A stretch of DNA of 64,000 nt from Salinactinospora qingdaonensis (GCF_039539445.1 NZ_BAABDD010000017.1:39447-103446), one strand, 5' to 3'; counted from the stretch's first letter, positions 16,472 to 24,538 are shown. Notes: generated by a model from the letters alone, not told the origin. Program-made: numbers and translations.

Positions 16472-17539
16472 TTAGCCGACCGTCCAGGTATCGCCGCTGG
16501 CCAACAGCGCTCCCAAATCACCGTCGCCCTGCTCGGCGGCGGCGTGGGCAACCTGTTGGTTCATCCGCTCGTCGTAGGAAGGCTGCTCGACCGATCGGAA
16601 GATCCCGACGGGCACGTGCTCGAAGGCCGGATAGTCCAGCCGTGACAGCGCGAAAGCGTAGCCGGGGTCGGCGCGGTGCGCGTCGTGGCGCACCAATTGG
16701 TCCTCACCGATCTCGGCGGTGTCGGCCACAGTCAGCTCGCCGTACTCACCCCGTACCACGCCCTTGCCGTTGCCGAAGCGCAGCGGCTCGCCGTGCTCCA
16801 GGCGCAGCAGCCGCATCTCCCGCTCGTCGGAGTCCTTCAGCGGCGCGAAAGCGTCGTCGTTGAAGATCGGGCAGTTCTGGTATACCTCGACGAACGAGGC
16901 GCCCTTGTGGTCGGCGGCCGCGCGCAGCACGCTCGTCAGGTGCTTGCGGTCGGAGTCGATGGTGCGCGCCACGAAGCTCGCCTCCGCGCCCAACGCCAGC
17001 GACACCGGGTTGAACGGCGAGTCCAGCGACCCCATCGGCGAGGACTTGGTGACCTTGCCCGACTCCGAGGTCGGGGAGTACTGCCCCTTGGTCAACCCGT
17101 AGATGCGGTTGTTGAACAGCAACACGTTGATGTTGACGTTGCGCCGCAGCGCGTGGATCAGGTGGTTGCCGCCGATGGACAGTCCGTCGCCGTCACCGGT
17201 GATGACCCACACCGACAGGTCGGGGCGGCTCGCGGCCAGCCCCGTCGCGATGGCGGGGGCCCGGCCGTGGATCGAGTGCATCCCGTAGGTGCTCAGGTAG
17301 TAGGGAAACCGGGACGAGCACCCGATACCGGAGATGATGACGATGTTCTCCCGCGGCACCCCCAATTGGGGCAGGAACCCCTGGAACGCGGCCAGGATCG
17401 CGTAGTCACCGCAGCCCGGGCACCAGCGGACCTCCTGGTCGGATTTGAAGTCCTTCATCTTGTAGCTGGCGTCGCTGCGCGGCACCAGCTCCAGACCCCC
17501 GGACCCCTCCGCCGGGGAGAAGTCGTTGTCACTCGGCAC
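16472..17539 (-). CDS. korB: 2-oxoacid:ferredoxin oxidoreductase subunit beta
   Basis: The thiamine-diphosphate-binding beta subunit of the oxidoreductase that converts 2-oxoglutarate (or a related 2-oxoacid) to the acyl-CoA with ferredoxin reduction. Residues 39-44 WCPGCG bind the [4Fe-4S] cluster; GIGCSSRFPYYLSTYGMHSIHGRAPAIATG and GDGDGLSIGGNH (the ThDP/Mg motif) follow. I chose GTG 17539 (MPSDNDFSPAEGSGG, 355 aa), which overlaps the korA stop by 11 bases and has GGAGG upstream. The longer upstream frame is out-of-phase sequence inside korA. It works with the adjacent KorA as an alternative to 2-oxoglutarate dehydrogenase. Confidence 0.95.
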   Translation of the reverse strand: MPSDNDFSPAEGSGGLELVPRSDASYKMKDFKSDQEVRWCPGCGDYAILAAFQGFLPQLGVPRENIVIISGIGCSSRFPYYLSTYGMHSIHGRAPAIATGLAASRPDLSVWVITGDGDGLSIGGNHLIHALRRNVNINVLLFNNRIYGLTKGQYSPTSESGKVTKSSPMGSLDSPFNPVSLALGAEASFVARTIDSDRKHLTSVLRAAADHKGASFVEVYQNCPIFNDDAFAPLKDSDEREMRLLRLEHGEPLRFGNGKGVVRGEYGELTVADTAEIGEDQLVRHDAHRADPGYAFALSRLDYPAFEHVPVGIFRSVEQPSYDERMNQQVAHAAAEQGDGDLGALLASGDTWTVG

Positions 17540-19382
17540 CGTCGATGACCTCCTGAATGACGCCCGCGAGCTCTTCGGCCTTGAACGGCAGCCCGCGGAC
17601 CTTCGTGTAGCTGATGACGTCGACCAGGAACCTCCCGCGCAGCAGCAGCGCGAGTTGGCCCATGTTGATCTCGGGGACGAGCACGCGCTCGTAGGAGCGC
17701 AGCACCTCACCGAGGTTCTCCGGGAAGGGACTGAGGTGGCGCAGGTGAGCCTGGGCGACCTTGCCACCGGCCCGGCGGATTCGCCGCACGCCCGCGCCAA
17801 TGGAGCCGTAAGTACCGCCCCAGCCAAGGACCAGCACGTCGGCGTCGCCGGAGGGGTCATCCACCTCCAACGGCGCGATGTCACGGGCGATGCCGTCGAT
17901 CTTGCCCTGCCGCGAACGCACCATGAGGTCGTGGTTGGCCGGGCTGTAGGAGATGTCGCCAGAGCCGTCGCTCTTTTCGATACCGCCGATGCGGTGCTCC
18001 AAGCCCGTCGTGCCGGGCACCGCCCAGGGACGGGCGAGTGTCTCCTGGTCACGCAGGTAGGGCAGGAACTTGCCGTCCTCCCCGTTGGCCTCGGTGGCGA
18101 AGTCCACGCTCAGGTCGGGCAGCTCCGCGACGCCGGGAATCCGCCACGGTTCGGAGCCGTTGGCCAGGTAGCCATCGGAGAGCACCACGACCGGAGTGCG
18201 GTACTGCGTCGCGATCCGCGTGGCCTCGATCGCGATATCGAAGCAGTCGGCCGGCGAGCGCGGCGCCAGGATCGGCAGCGGCGACTCCCCGTTGCGGCCG
18301 AACATCGCCATCAACAGATCGGCCTGCTCGGTCTTGGTCGGCATGCCGGTGCTGGGCCCGGCGCGCTGCACGTCGATGACGACCAGCGGCAACTCGGTGG
18401 TCACGGCCAGCCCGATCGTCTCGGCCTTGAGCACCATGCCCGGACCCGAGGTGGTCGTGACTCCCAGCGCCCCGCCGAACGCGGCGCCCAGCGCCGCGCC
18501 CACCCCGGCGATCTCGTCCTCTGCCTGGAACGTCCGCACGCCGAACCGCTTGTGCTTGGACAGTTCGTGCAGGATGTCCGAGGCCGGGGTAATGGGGTAG
18601 GAGCCGAGGAACAGCGGCAGCCCCGACAGTTCCGAGCCGGCGATCAGGCCGTAGGAGATGGCGAGGTTACCGGTGATGTTGCGGTAGGTGCCCGAAGGCA
18701 GGGTGGCCGGCTTGATCTCGTAGGAGACCGCGAAGTCCTCCGTGGTCTCACCGAAGTTCCACCCGGCCTGGAACGCCGCGATGTTGGCCGCCATGATCTC
18801 GGGCTTCTTAGCGAACTTGTCCTTAAGGAAGCCGAGCGTGCCCTCGGTAGGCCGGTTGTACATCCACGACAGCATCCCCAAGGCGAACATGTTCTTGGCG
18901 CGCTCGGCGTCCTTCTTGGAGATGTCGAACTCCTCCAGCGCCTTGATCGTCATCGACGTCAGCGGCACTGCGCTCACCTTGAACTCCGCCAGCGACCCGT
19001 CCTCCAGTGGGCTGGTGGCATAGCCCACTTTGTTCAGGTTGCGCTTGGTGAACTCGTCGGTGTTGACGATGATCATGGCCCCGTTGGGGACGTCTTCAAT
19101 GTTGGCCTTGAGCGCTGCCGGGTTCATCGCCACGAGGACATTGGGAGCGTCCCCAGGCGTCATGATGTCGTGGTCGGCGAAATGGAGTTGGAAACTGGAA
19201 ACCCCGGGAAGCGTCCCGGCGGGAGCCCGGATCTCGGCTGGGAAGTTCGGCAGCGTCGACAGGTCGTTGCCAAACGACGCGGTTTCCTGGGTGAAGCGGT
19301 CACCGGTCAACTGCATGCCGTCACCGGAGTCGCCCGCGAAACGAATGATGACGCGATCGATTTGTTGGACCTGCTTGGTCAC
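17529..19382 (-). CDS. korA: 2-oxoacid:ferredoxin oxidoreductase subunit alpha (gamma-alpha fusion)
   Basis: 617 aa. The N-terminal gamma domain begins VIIRFAGDSGDGMQLTGDRF and contains NFPAEIRAPAGTLPGVSSFQ. The alpha domain follows (GSYPITPASDILHELSKH, FQAEDEIAGVGAALGAAFGGALGVTTTSGPG, RAGPSTGMPTKTEQADLL). This fused layout is that of mycobacterial KorA. I chose GTG 19382 (MTKQVQQIDRVI), preceded by AAGGAGG 12 bases upstream, over an in-frame start at 19478. It is the first gene of the korAB operon. Confidence 0.95.
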   Translation of the reverse strand: MTKQVQQIDRVIIRFAGDSGDGMQLTGDRFTQETASFGNDLSTLPNFPAEIRAPAGTLPGVSSFQLHFADHDIMTPGDAPNVLVAMNPAALKANIEDVPNGAMIIVNTDEFTKRNLNKVGYATSPLEDGSLAEFKVSAVPLTSMTIKALEEFDISKKDAERAKNMFALGMLSWMYNRPTEGTLGFLKDKFAKKPEIMAANIAAFQAGWNFGETTEDFAVSYEIKPATLPSGTYRNITGNLAISYGLIAGSELSGLPLFLGSYPITPASDILHELSKHKRFGVRTFQAEDEIAGVGAALGAAFGGALGVTTTSGPGMVLKAETIGLAVTTELPLVVIDVQRAGPSTGMPTKTEQADLLMAMFGRNGESPLPILAPRSPADCFDIAIEATRIATQYRTPVVVLSDGYLANGSEPWRIPGVAELPDLSVDFATEANGEDGKFLPYLRDQETLARPWAVPGTTGLEHRIGGIEKSDGSGDISYSPANHDLMVRSRQGKIDGIARDIAPLEVDDPSGDADVLVLGWGGTYGSIGAGVRRIRRAGGKVAQAHLRHLSPFPENLGEVLRSYERVLVPEINMGQLALLLRGRFLVDVISYTKVRGLPFKAEELAGVIQEVIDGAE

Positions 19383-20096
19383 TGAGATCGCTGACCTCCT
19401 TGACGAGCCGCTGAGTGGGAGGTTGCGGCTCAGGTTTTGTCTCAAGTCTCGCCACGATGGCGCGCACCAAGCACTCACTTGGCTCGTGGCTGGGGCTTCA
19501 TTACAGGCTCATCAACAGGGGCCTCATCTTCAGGCTATGAGCGCGCCGTAATGCCAGTGACCGGCCGCGCTGTCGCAGCCAGGTGACCCTTACCACGGGG
19601 CAGGCCCACGATGTTCGCGTGTGACCGCGGTTGGGGCCGTGGCGAATGAACCCCTGTCTTAACTACCGGAAAAGACGACAGAGCGCGCTGGCGATGCGGG
19701 CCAGGTCCACGTGCCGTCGCTGGACGAGCACAGCACCGGGAGCGGCGGGGACGGGGCCCGAGGTGATAGCGGTCACCCTCGCACTATAGGACGTCGAGAG
19801 CCGATCGTCCGCTTCAGGTGGTTGATTTCACAACTCTGCGGACAACAAGCGCACGATCCAACAAGGATAAGGGTAAGCCGGGGACATTCCAGTTCCCTGC
19901 CGAGGCGTGGGTCTTGGCGCGCCACAGCCCCCCGCCGCCGGGTTCTGATGGAGCACGCCCCGCTCATGGCCGACCGCGAAGGTGGCAAAGATCATGCCAG
20001 GTGAGCAGTTGGGAACGGAACAGCCCGACCCGGACGTTTGTATCGGTGCACGGGCCCTGAAGGGGCCCAGAAACCCGAGGGAGGCCGGGAAACGCC
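19383..20096. other. 714-base divergent intergenic region between korA and the HtpX-like gene
   Basis: The gap must hold the korA promoter (minus strand) and that of the protease (plus strand). Several short frames occur, but none has a ribosome binding site plus a family-like sequence. I recognise no RNA gene or mobile element. Confidence 0.55.
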
Positions 20097-20948
20097 GTGC
20101 GTGGTAACACGATCCGTGCCGCCGCTCTCCTCGCCGGTCTCTCCGTGACGGTCGTCGCGTGCGGGTGGATTCTGGCGGGGCGAGCTGGCCTACAGATCGG
20201 GATCGTCACGGCCATCGCGGGCAACGGCATGGTCTTCTTCTTCGCCGACACGCTCGTGCTGCGCGCCATGCACGCCCGCCCCGTCAGTGAGATCGAGCAA
20301 CCCGATCTGTATGCGCTGGTGGGAAAGCTCGCCACTCAGGCTCGCCAGCCCATGCCGAGGGTCTACCTGTCGCCCACCCCGGCTCCCAACGCCTTCGCGG
20401 TGGGGCGTACGCAGCGCCGCGCTGGCGTGTGCTGCACCACGGGCCTGTTGCGGCTCCTCAACGAGCGGGAGCTGCGCGCGGTACTCGCTCACGAGCTGGC
20501 GCACATCCGCCGCGGCGACACTCTGGTCTCCTCGGTCGCCGCGACCCTGGGCACGCTGATCACCTCGTTGACTGCGCTGGCTCTGCTGCTGCCTCTAGGG
20601 GACTCCGAGGACGAGGACGTCCCCAACCTGCTCGGTGGCCTGCTGTTCCTGTTGCTGGGGCCACTGGCGGCGGCTGTCATTCACGCCTCGGGCAGCCGGG
20701 CCCGCGAACACCGCGCCGACGAGGAGGCAGCTCAGCTCACCGGCGACCCGATGAGCTTGGTCAGCGCTTTGCGCAAGATCCAAGTGGGCGCGGGAATCCA
20801 CACGCTGCCCGCCAACCGGGAACTCCTCAGTGCCGCCCACCTGATGATCACCCACCCGTTCCCCCGCGGGGGGATGGGCCGTCTCTTCGCCGCCCACCCG
20901 CCCCTGGCCGAGCGTGTCGACCGGTTGCGGCGCATGGCCGGCTTATGA
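20097..20948 (+). CDS. M48 family zinc metalloprotease, HtpX-like
   Basis: A 283 aa membrane protease. Two N-terminal helices (AALLAGLSVTVVACGWILAG, IGIVTAIAGNGMVFFFAD) precede the cytoplasmic catalytic domain. The zinc motif HELAH is at about residues 132-136 (LAHELAHIRRGD), and the third ligand Glu is in REHRADEEAA at about 204. Two further helices lie between them. HtpX-type enzymes degrade damaged membrane proteins. GTG 20097 has GGGAGG upstream. It converges on yajQ with a strong shared terminator between them. Confidence 0.92.
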   Translation: MRGNTIRAAALLAGLSVTVVACGWILAGRAGLQIGIVTAIAGNGMVFFFADTLVLRAMHARPVSEIEQPDLYALVGKLATQARQPMPRVYLSPTPAPNAFAVGRTQRRAGVCCTTGLLRLLNERELRAVLAHELAHIRRGDTLVSSVAATLGTLITSLTALALLLPLGDSEDEDVPNLLGGLLFLLLGPLAAAVIHASGSRAREHRADEEAAQLTGDPMSLVSALRKIQVGAGIHTLPANRELLSAAHLMITHPFPRGGMGRLFAAHPPLAERVDRLRRMAGL

Positions 20949-21045
20949 GCGGTTTTTCGGGGCTGCTGGAGGCTTCGCCGCGGTTTCGCTGGCCGCGGGG
21001 CTGTGCCGAGCTGTGGGGCGTCCCCGCTCAGCCGGCAGCGCTATG

Positions 21046-21080
21046 GCTGGGCGGGCGGGGCGGTGCTCCGCCCGCCCAGC
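21046..21080. terminator. 13-bp bidirectional hairpin between htpX-like gene and yajQ
   Basis: GCTGGGCGGGCGG (21046-21058) and CCGCCCGCCCAGC (21068-21080) are exact complements with a 9-base loop, placed between the two convergent stops. Confidence 0.7.
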
Positions 21081-21107
21081 GCGCCGGCCCACGGTGGGGT
21101 CGACCTG

Positions 21108-21605
21108 CTACCGATAGTTGATGAACTGCAACGCGATGTCGAGGTCCTTCTCCTTCAGTAGGGAGATCACCGCCTGAAGGTCGTCGCGCTTCTTGGAGCT
21201 GACGCGCAGTTCGTCGCCCTGGATCTGGGCTTTCACGCCCTTGGGGCCCTCATCACGGATGATTTTGGACAGTTTTTTGCCGTCTTCAGCCGAGATGCCC
21301 TCCTTGAGGGGGACTCCCAGCCGGTACTCCTTGCCGGAGGATTTGGGCTCGTTGTCGGTATCGAGGACCTTCAGCGACACCCCGCGCTTGATGAGCTTCT
21401 CCTTGAACACCTCCAGCGCGGCCTTGACCCGTTCTTCGGAGTTGGCCCTGACCTCCACGCCCTGCTTACCGGACCAGGTGATCGTGGCCCCGGTGCCTTT
21501 GAAGTCGAAGCGCTGAGAGAGTTCTTTGGTGGCCTGGTTCAGGGCGTTGTCGATCTCCTGCCGGTCAAGTTTGGAGACGACGTCGAAACTGACTTCGGAC
21601 GCCAC
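21108..21605 (-). CDS. yajQ: YajQ family nucleotide-binding protein (DUF520)
   Basis: 165 aa with the family signature throughout: SFDVVSKLDRQEIDNALNQATKEL, QRFDFKGTGATITW, LIKRGVSLKVLD, KIIRDEGPKGVKAQIQGDELRVSSKKRDDLQAVI, and the terminal LQFINYR. YajQ proteins bind nucleotides, and a Xanthomonas homologue binds cyclic di-GMP. The role in actinobacteria is unproven. I chose GTG 21605 (MASEVSFDVV), which aligns with Streptomyces homologues; a GTG at 21617 adds four residues. Confidence 0.95.
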   Translation of the reverse strand: MASEVSFDVVSKLDRQEIDNALNQATKELSQRFDFKGTGATITWSGKQGVEVRANSEERVKAALEVFKEKLIKRGVSLKVLDTDNEPKSSGKEYRLGVPLKEGISAEDGKKLSKIIRDEGPKGVKAQIQGDELRVSSKKRDDLQAVISLLKEKDLDIALQFINYR

Positions 21606-21848
21606 GTGCGCTCGCACCCCCGATGATCGTCACTTTGAATCCGGCCCCCGCCGGGTGGCCGGTGCTTAACGGCGACGCGGCTCGCCCGTCGGGGCACCGC
21701 GTCCGCTTGTGAATAGGCCCGAGCTTAGCCCGCGAACCACCGGGGGACCCGTCGAGCCTCGCAGTGGTTCGCGGCGTAATCGATTTCGTGTCAGGGCGCG
21801 GTCTCCGCTATGATCGTGCATGCAGCGACAGCGAGTCGCCGCACCCCA

Positions 21849-21930
21849 GGCAGGTTGCCCGAGCGGCCAAAGGGAGCGGTCTGTAAAACCGCCGGCTCAG
21901 CCTTCCAAGGTTCGAATCCTTGACCTGCCA
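21849..21930 (+). tRNA. tRNA-Tyr (GTA)
   Basis: The acceptor stem GGCAGGT/ACCTGCC encloses an 82-base class II cloverleaf with a long variable arm, as expected for bacterial tRNA-Tyr. The anticodon loop CTGTAAA gives anticodon GTA. The T-loop TTCGAATC is canonical. CCA is not encoded. Confidence 0.95.
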
Positions 21931-21938
21931 CCCAGCGG

Positions 21939-21982
21939 GAACAGCCCCTGACCAGCATGTCCGCGGTCGGGGGCTGCTCTTT
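21939..21982 (+). terminator. Terminator of tRNA-Tyr
   Basis: GAACAGCCCCTGACC (21939-21953) pairs with GGTCGGGGGCTGCTC (21965-21979) with one mismatch and one G-U pair. TTT follows directly. Confidence 0.7.
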
Positions 21983-22260
21983 GCCGGCCGGGGCTCCGCC
22001 ATGGTTTCCCTGTGTTCCTCTCAAGGCGGGGACCGCTGCGGCCGATAGACGGCGAAGTACCGGCACTTGCCGCCGATGCGTGTCCGCGCCCCCCATGTGT
22101 CAGATCAGTTCGTTTCTGGCTCCGATTCTCTCCTCGGCTGCCATGGTGCGGTCTGCAACGGGGCTCACATGGCCGCCGCAGCCGGCCGTGAGTCCAGAAA
22201 CGGCGTAGGCCTCGCTCGTCATCCTTTCGAATCTTGATTTACCGTTACAGGTAGTTTCTT

Positions 22261-22281
22261 ATATGTACAAATCAGACATAT
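22261..22281 (+). promoter_or_regulatory. Palindromic operator-like element 1 upstream of secreted-peptide gene
   Basis: ATATGT-N9-ACATAT at 22261-22281, 126 bases before the GTG start at 22407. The same element recurs at 23170-23190 with the same 9-base spacer, in which both copies share AATC. TTGATG (22302-22307) and TAATAG (22324-22329) downstream form a plausible -35/-10 pair. Confidence 0.6.
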
Positions 22282-22406
22282 AGCAATCAGTCATGCCAGC
22301 TTTGATGGACCTTGCAGAAGTGGTAATAGTTGTTACTTCTATTTCCCCAAGGGTGACAAATAGTATTTTGCCTTTTCGTGGTAGATGTCACCTCCCGGAG
22401 GATCTT

Positions 22407-22631
22407 GTGCTGAGGAAGTTCACAGCCGCTGCTTTGATCGCCGGTACCGCTGCGGGGTCGGTGCTGATGGCCGCTCCGGTGCAGGCGGCTGACCAGCCGT
22501 CCACCTGGCCGCCGCAGCTCGTGCCAGAGCAGGTGTGTGATTCCCCCATTGGTTCGCTCGTGGGCACTGCGGCTCCGCTGGTCTCTCCGATCATCGGATG
22601 CACCGACGGCTCGAGTCCGTCGGTCGGCTGA
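22407..22631 (+). CDS. Small secreted two-cysteine peptide 1 (most divergent cluster member)
   Basis: 74 aa. The signal peptide MLRKFTAAALIAGTAAGSVL...APVQA is followed by a ~47 residue mature peptide (ADQPSTWPPQLVPEQVCDSP ... SPIIGCTDG) with two cysteines 20 residues apart. I chose GTG 22407 because GGAGGA ends 4 bases before it and because the start context GATCTTGTGCTG is identical to that of peptide 2. It is the first gene of the cluster, with its own upstream palindrome. The cysteine spacing and Pro/Val-rich core recall chaplins, but the sequence is not a recognisable chaplin domain. A role as a surface or developmental peptide is inferred. Confidence 0.72.
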   Translation: MLRKFTAAALIAGTAAGSVLMAAPVQAADQPSTWPPQLVPEQVCDSPIGSLVGTAAPLVSPIIGCTDGSSPSVG

Positions 22632-23169
22632 CAATCTGTACGGACCGTCCCGGTCTAGCGGTGCGAGTCCGGCGCCGAAATGGGGCATAGACCGTTTCTT
22701 CGGTTGTCCTTCCCATAAATGAAGAAGCGCCGAAAACTCGTAAATTCATCGACCCTCCCACCCACCGGAAGCCCGCTGCTGTGCGGAGCCTCCGGGGGGT
22801 TTCGTGTTCGGCGTGCTCTCGAGACGTGCCGCTGCGGTAGGGCGCGCCAAGGAGGGCGTTCTTTTATGCGCCCTGCCCGCTTCTGGCATATCCGCGCCCG
22901 GCGGTGGACCTTATCTCGCGCGCGAGCCGCCGATTGCGTCGTGCGGCCGGCCCTGCGGCAGCTCCATCCCGATAGCGCCGTTACGGCCGTCGCCTCCCGT
23001 GCACTCGCCGGCGAGCTTGGCCTCCTCGCCGTCCGTCGCTACCCATACCTCCGCTCCTGCGGCGCCGGAGGTGCCCGCTGGGCCACAGGCGGCAGGCACA
23101 TCAGAAATGGCATAACCCCCATTTATTATCGTTGTTTATTTTCCCAATTTCTTGTGTCAAACAAGATCT

Positions 23170-23190
23170 ATATGTGCGAATCGGACATAT
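23170..23190 (+). promoter_or_regulatory. Palindromic operator-like element 2 upstream of secreted-peptide gene
   Basis: ATATGT-N9-ACATAT at 23170-23190, 128 bases before the GTG at 23318. The sequence CTTTGA follows 19 bases after the palindrome and AGTGGT 19 bases later, exactly as in element 1. TTGACA (23211-23216) is a good -35; the -10 (TGATGA, 23233-23238) is weak. Confidence 0.6.
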
Positions 23191-23260
23191 TGCAGGGCGT
23201 TGTTCTGGCTTTGACAAAATCCGGGGGAGTGGTGATGATGAACAACGTCCGCCGCGATTA

Positions 23261-23280
23261 AGGACGCCAACCGGCGTCCT
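23261..23280 (+). promoter_or_regulatory. Attenuator-like hairpin in the peptide 2 leader
   Basis: AGGACGCC (23261-23268) and GGCGTCCT (23273-23280) form an 8-bp stem with a 4-base loop, followed by GTTTGATTTC. It lies 38 bases upstream of the peptide 2 start, so it could attenuate transcription. A micro-frame MMNNVRRD (23235-23261) behind GGGGGAG ends at the foot of the stem. Confidence 0.5.
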
Positions 23281-23317
23281 GTTTGATTTCATTACGAAAA
23301 CTATTCCGGGGGATCTT

Positions 23318-23548
23318 GTGCTGAAGAAGTTCACGGCCGCCGGTCTGATCGTCGGCGCCGCTCTGGGGTCGATGCTGATGACCGCTCCGGCGCAGGCTGC
23401 CGATCAGACGTTCAACCAGAATCTTCAGGTTGTGCCGGTCACGGTGTGCAACGCCAACGCCAGCGTGCTTGGCATCACCGTGCCGGTGCTGTCGCCGCAG
23501 ACCACCGGCGACTGCACCAACGGCCCGGTTCAGACGGCTGTCAAGTAA
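23318..23548 (+). CDS. Small secreted two-cysteine peptide 2 (type A)
   Basis: 76 aa. It has a signal peptide ending APAQA and a 49 residue mature peptide, ADQTFNQNLQVVPVTVCNAN..., with GITVPVLSPQTTGDCTNGP carrying the second Cys. GTG 23318 is preceded by GGGGGA, and the start context matches peptide 1. Bases 23411-23527 are identical to 24243-24359 in peptide 5, while the signal peptides differ. It is probably exported by Sec, with one disulfide or intermolecular pairing. It is the first gene of the run 23318-24464, likely one operon. Confidence 0.78.
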   Translation: MLKKFTAAGLIVGAALGSMLMTAPAQAADQTFNQNLQVVPVTVCNANASVLGITVPVLSPQTTGDCTNGPVQTAVK

Positions 23549-23604
23549 TTACACCTCGCACGAATCGCCCCGATTTAACTGATCTTTTGGAAAGAGGAAT
23601 GACC

Positions 23605-23856
23605 ATGCTGCGTAAGTTCGGAGCAGTCGGCGCTATCGCGGGTATCGCCATGGGTGCTGTTTTCGCCGCCAGCCCTGCCTACGCCAGCCACGGCAACGGC
23701 AACGACCAGAACTACAACCAGAACCTGCAAGGTGTTAGCGCGGCGGTGTGCAACACCAATGTCGGCGCTGCTGTTGGTGTTGTCGTGCCGGTGCTGTCGC
23801 CGCAGACCACCGGCGACTGCGTCAGTGGCCCGGTCAACACGATCGTCAACCAGTAG
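23605..23856 (+). CDS. Small secreted two-cysteine peptide 3 (type B)
   Basis: 83 aa. Signal peptide MLRKFGAVGAIAGIAMGAVF...SPAYA, then a mature part SHGNGNDQNYNQNLQGVSAA, Cys, VGVVVPVLSPQTTGDC and VSGPVNTIVNQ. I chose ATG 23605 with AGAGGA at the right distance, matching peptide 4; ATG 23599 is alternative. From 23704 to its stop it is 151/153 identical to peptide 4. The Gly/Asn-rich QNYNQNLQ segment before the first Cys is shared by types A and B as Q-N/F-N-Q-N-L-Q. Confidence 0.8.
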   Translation: MLRKFGAVGAIAGIAMGAVFAASPAYASHGNGNDQNYNQNLQGVSAAVCNTNVGAAVGVVVPVLSPQTTGDCVSGPVNTIVNQ

Positions 23857-23892
23857 CCAACAACCGACGAGTCAGCGAAGAGAGGAATCACC

Positions 23893-24138
23893 ATGCTGCG
23901 CAAGATCAGCACCCTGGGTCTGCTCGCCGGTACGGCCATCGCGCTCTCCAGCGCCCCGGCCCTGGCTACGCACGGCAACGGCGATGACCAGAACTACAAC
24001 CAGAACCTGCAAGGTGTTAGTGCGGCGGTGTGCAACACCAATGTCGGCGCTGCTGTTGGTGTTGTCGTGCCGGTGCTGTCGCCGCAGACCACCGGCGACT
24101 GCGTCAGTGGCCCGGTCAACACGATCGTCAACCAATAG
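23893..24138 (+). CDS. Small secreted two-cysteine peptide 4 (type B)
   Basis: 81 aa. Signal peptide MLRKISTLGLLAGTAIALSS...PALA and mature part THGNGDDQNYNQNLQGVSAA with the same two-Cys core as peptide 3. Only two bases differ from peptide 3 across the last 153 (24021 and the penultimate codon), and both are silent. The signal-peptide half is clearly different at DNA level, so homogenisation is restricted to the mature part. ATG 23893 has AGAGGA upstream. Confidence 0.8.
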   Translation: MLRKISTLGLLAGTAIALSSAPALATHGNGDDQNYNQNLQGVSAAVCNTNVGAAVGVVVPVLSPQTTGDCVSGPVNTIVNQ

Positions 24139-24149
24139 TGGGGGCCGCG

Positions 24150-24464
24150 ATGCTGCGCAAGCTCACCGCCGCCGGACTGGTGGCTGGAGCGGCCCTGGGA
24201 GCGGTACTCATGGCCGCTCCGGCGCAGGCGGCTGACCAGCAATTCAACCAGAATCTTCAGGTTGTGCCGGTCACGGTGTGCAACGCCAACGCCAGCGTGC
24301 TTGGCATCACCGTGCCGGTGCTGTCGCCGCAGACCACCGGCGACTGCACCAACGGCCCGATTAACACCACGCTCAGCTCCAAAGACGCCTATGAGGCCAT
24401 CCCACAGGAAGGCAGCGGCAGGCAGAGTGGGCAGGGTGAGAGCCCCGGCTACACCGGTTACTAA
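24150..24464 (+). CDS. Small secreted two-cysteine peptide 5 (type A with C-terminal extension)
   Basis: 104 aa. Signal peptide MLRKLTAAGLVAGAALGAVL...APAQA, then ADQQFNQNLQVVPVTVCNAN, whose DNA (24243-24359) is identical to that of peptide 2. Unlike the others it continues for ~30 hydrophilic residues (SSKDAYEAIPQEGSGRQSGQ and on to GYTGY). ATG 24150 follows TGGGGGCC and lies 12 bases after the peptide 4 stop; a GTG at 24138 overlaps that stop. A strong terminator follows, ending the operon. Confidence 0.78.
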   Translation: MLRKLTAAGLVAGAALGAVLMAAPAQAADQQFNQNLQVVPVTVCNANASVLGITVPVLSPQTTGDCTNGPINTTLSSKDAYEAIPQEGSGRQSGQGESPGYTGY

Positions 24465-24538
24465 GCCCCGGTTCGCCGCCAGGGGGTAGCCGCCCCCCTC
24501 CTCCTGGGCCCACCGGCGTCGGGAGGGGCGGCTGTCAT

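Larger units (their letters stand above)
22632..23317. other. Intergenic region with imperfect terminator and the second peptide promoter
   Basis: 686 bases. Around 22757-22800 an imperfect GC hairpin followed by GGTTTCG may terminate peptide 1. The middle ~350 bases have overlapping frames on both strands, but none has a ribosome binding site with a protein-like composition. From 23125 the base composition drops to AT-rich, and the promoter elements of peptide 2 begin. Confidence 0.5.

Noticed and set aside
16472..18052. Longer N-terminus for korB
   Set aside because: The extension reads through korA out of phase; the GTG at 17539 has a ribosome binding site and gives the normal beta-subunit start.
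21849..21930. tRNA-Tyr as an integration site for the following peptide cluster
   Set aside because: No duplicated tRNA 3' end, integrase or excisionase gene was seen downstream.
22719..23261. Overlapping open frames in the gap between peptide 1 and peptide 2
   Set aside because: Arg/Ala/Pro-rich translations on both strands with no ribosome binding site, signal peptide or family pattern; typical GC noise.
23704..24138. Direct repeats as a CRISPR array or minisatellite
   Set aside because: The two 153-base copies are in-frame parts of two complete signal-peptide genes; there are no uniform short repeats or spacers.
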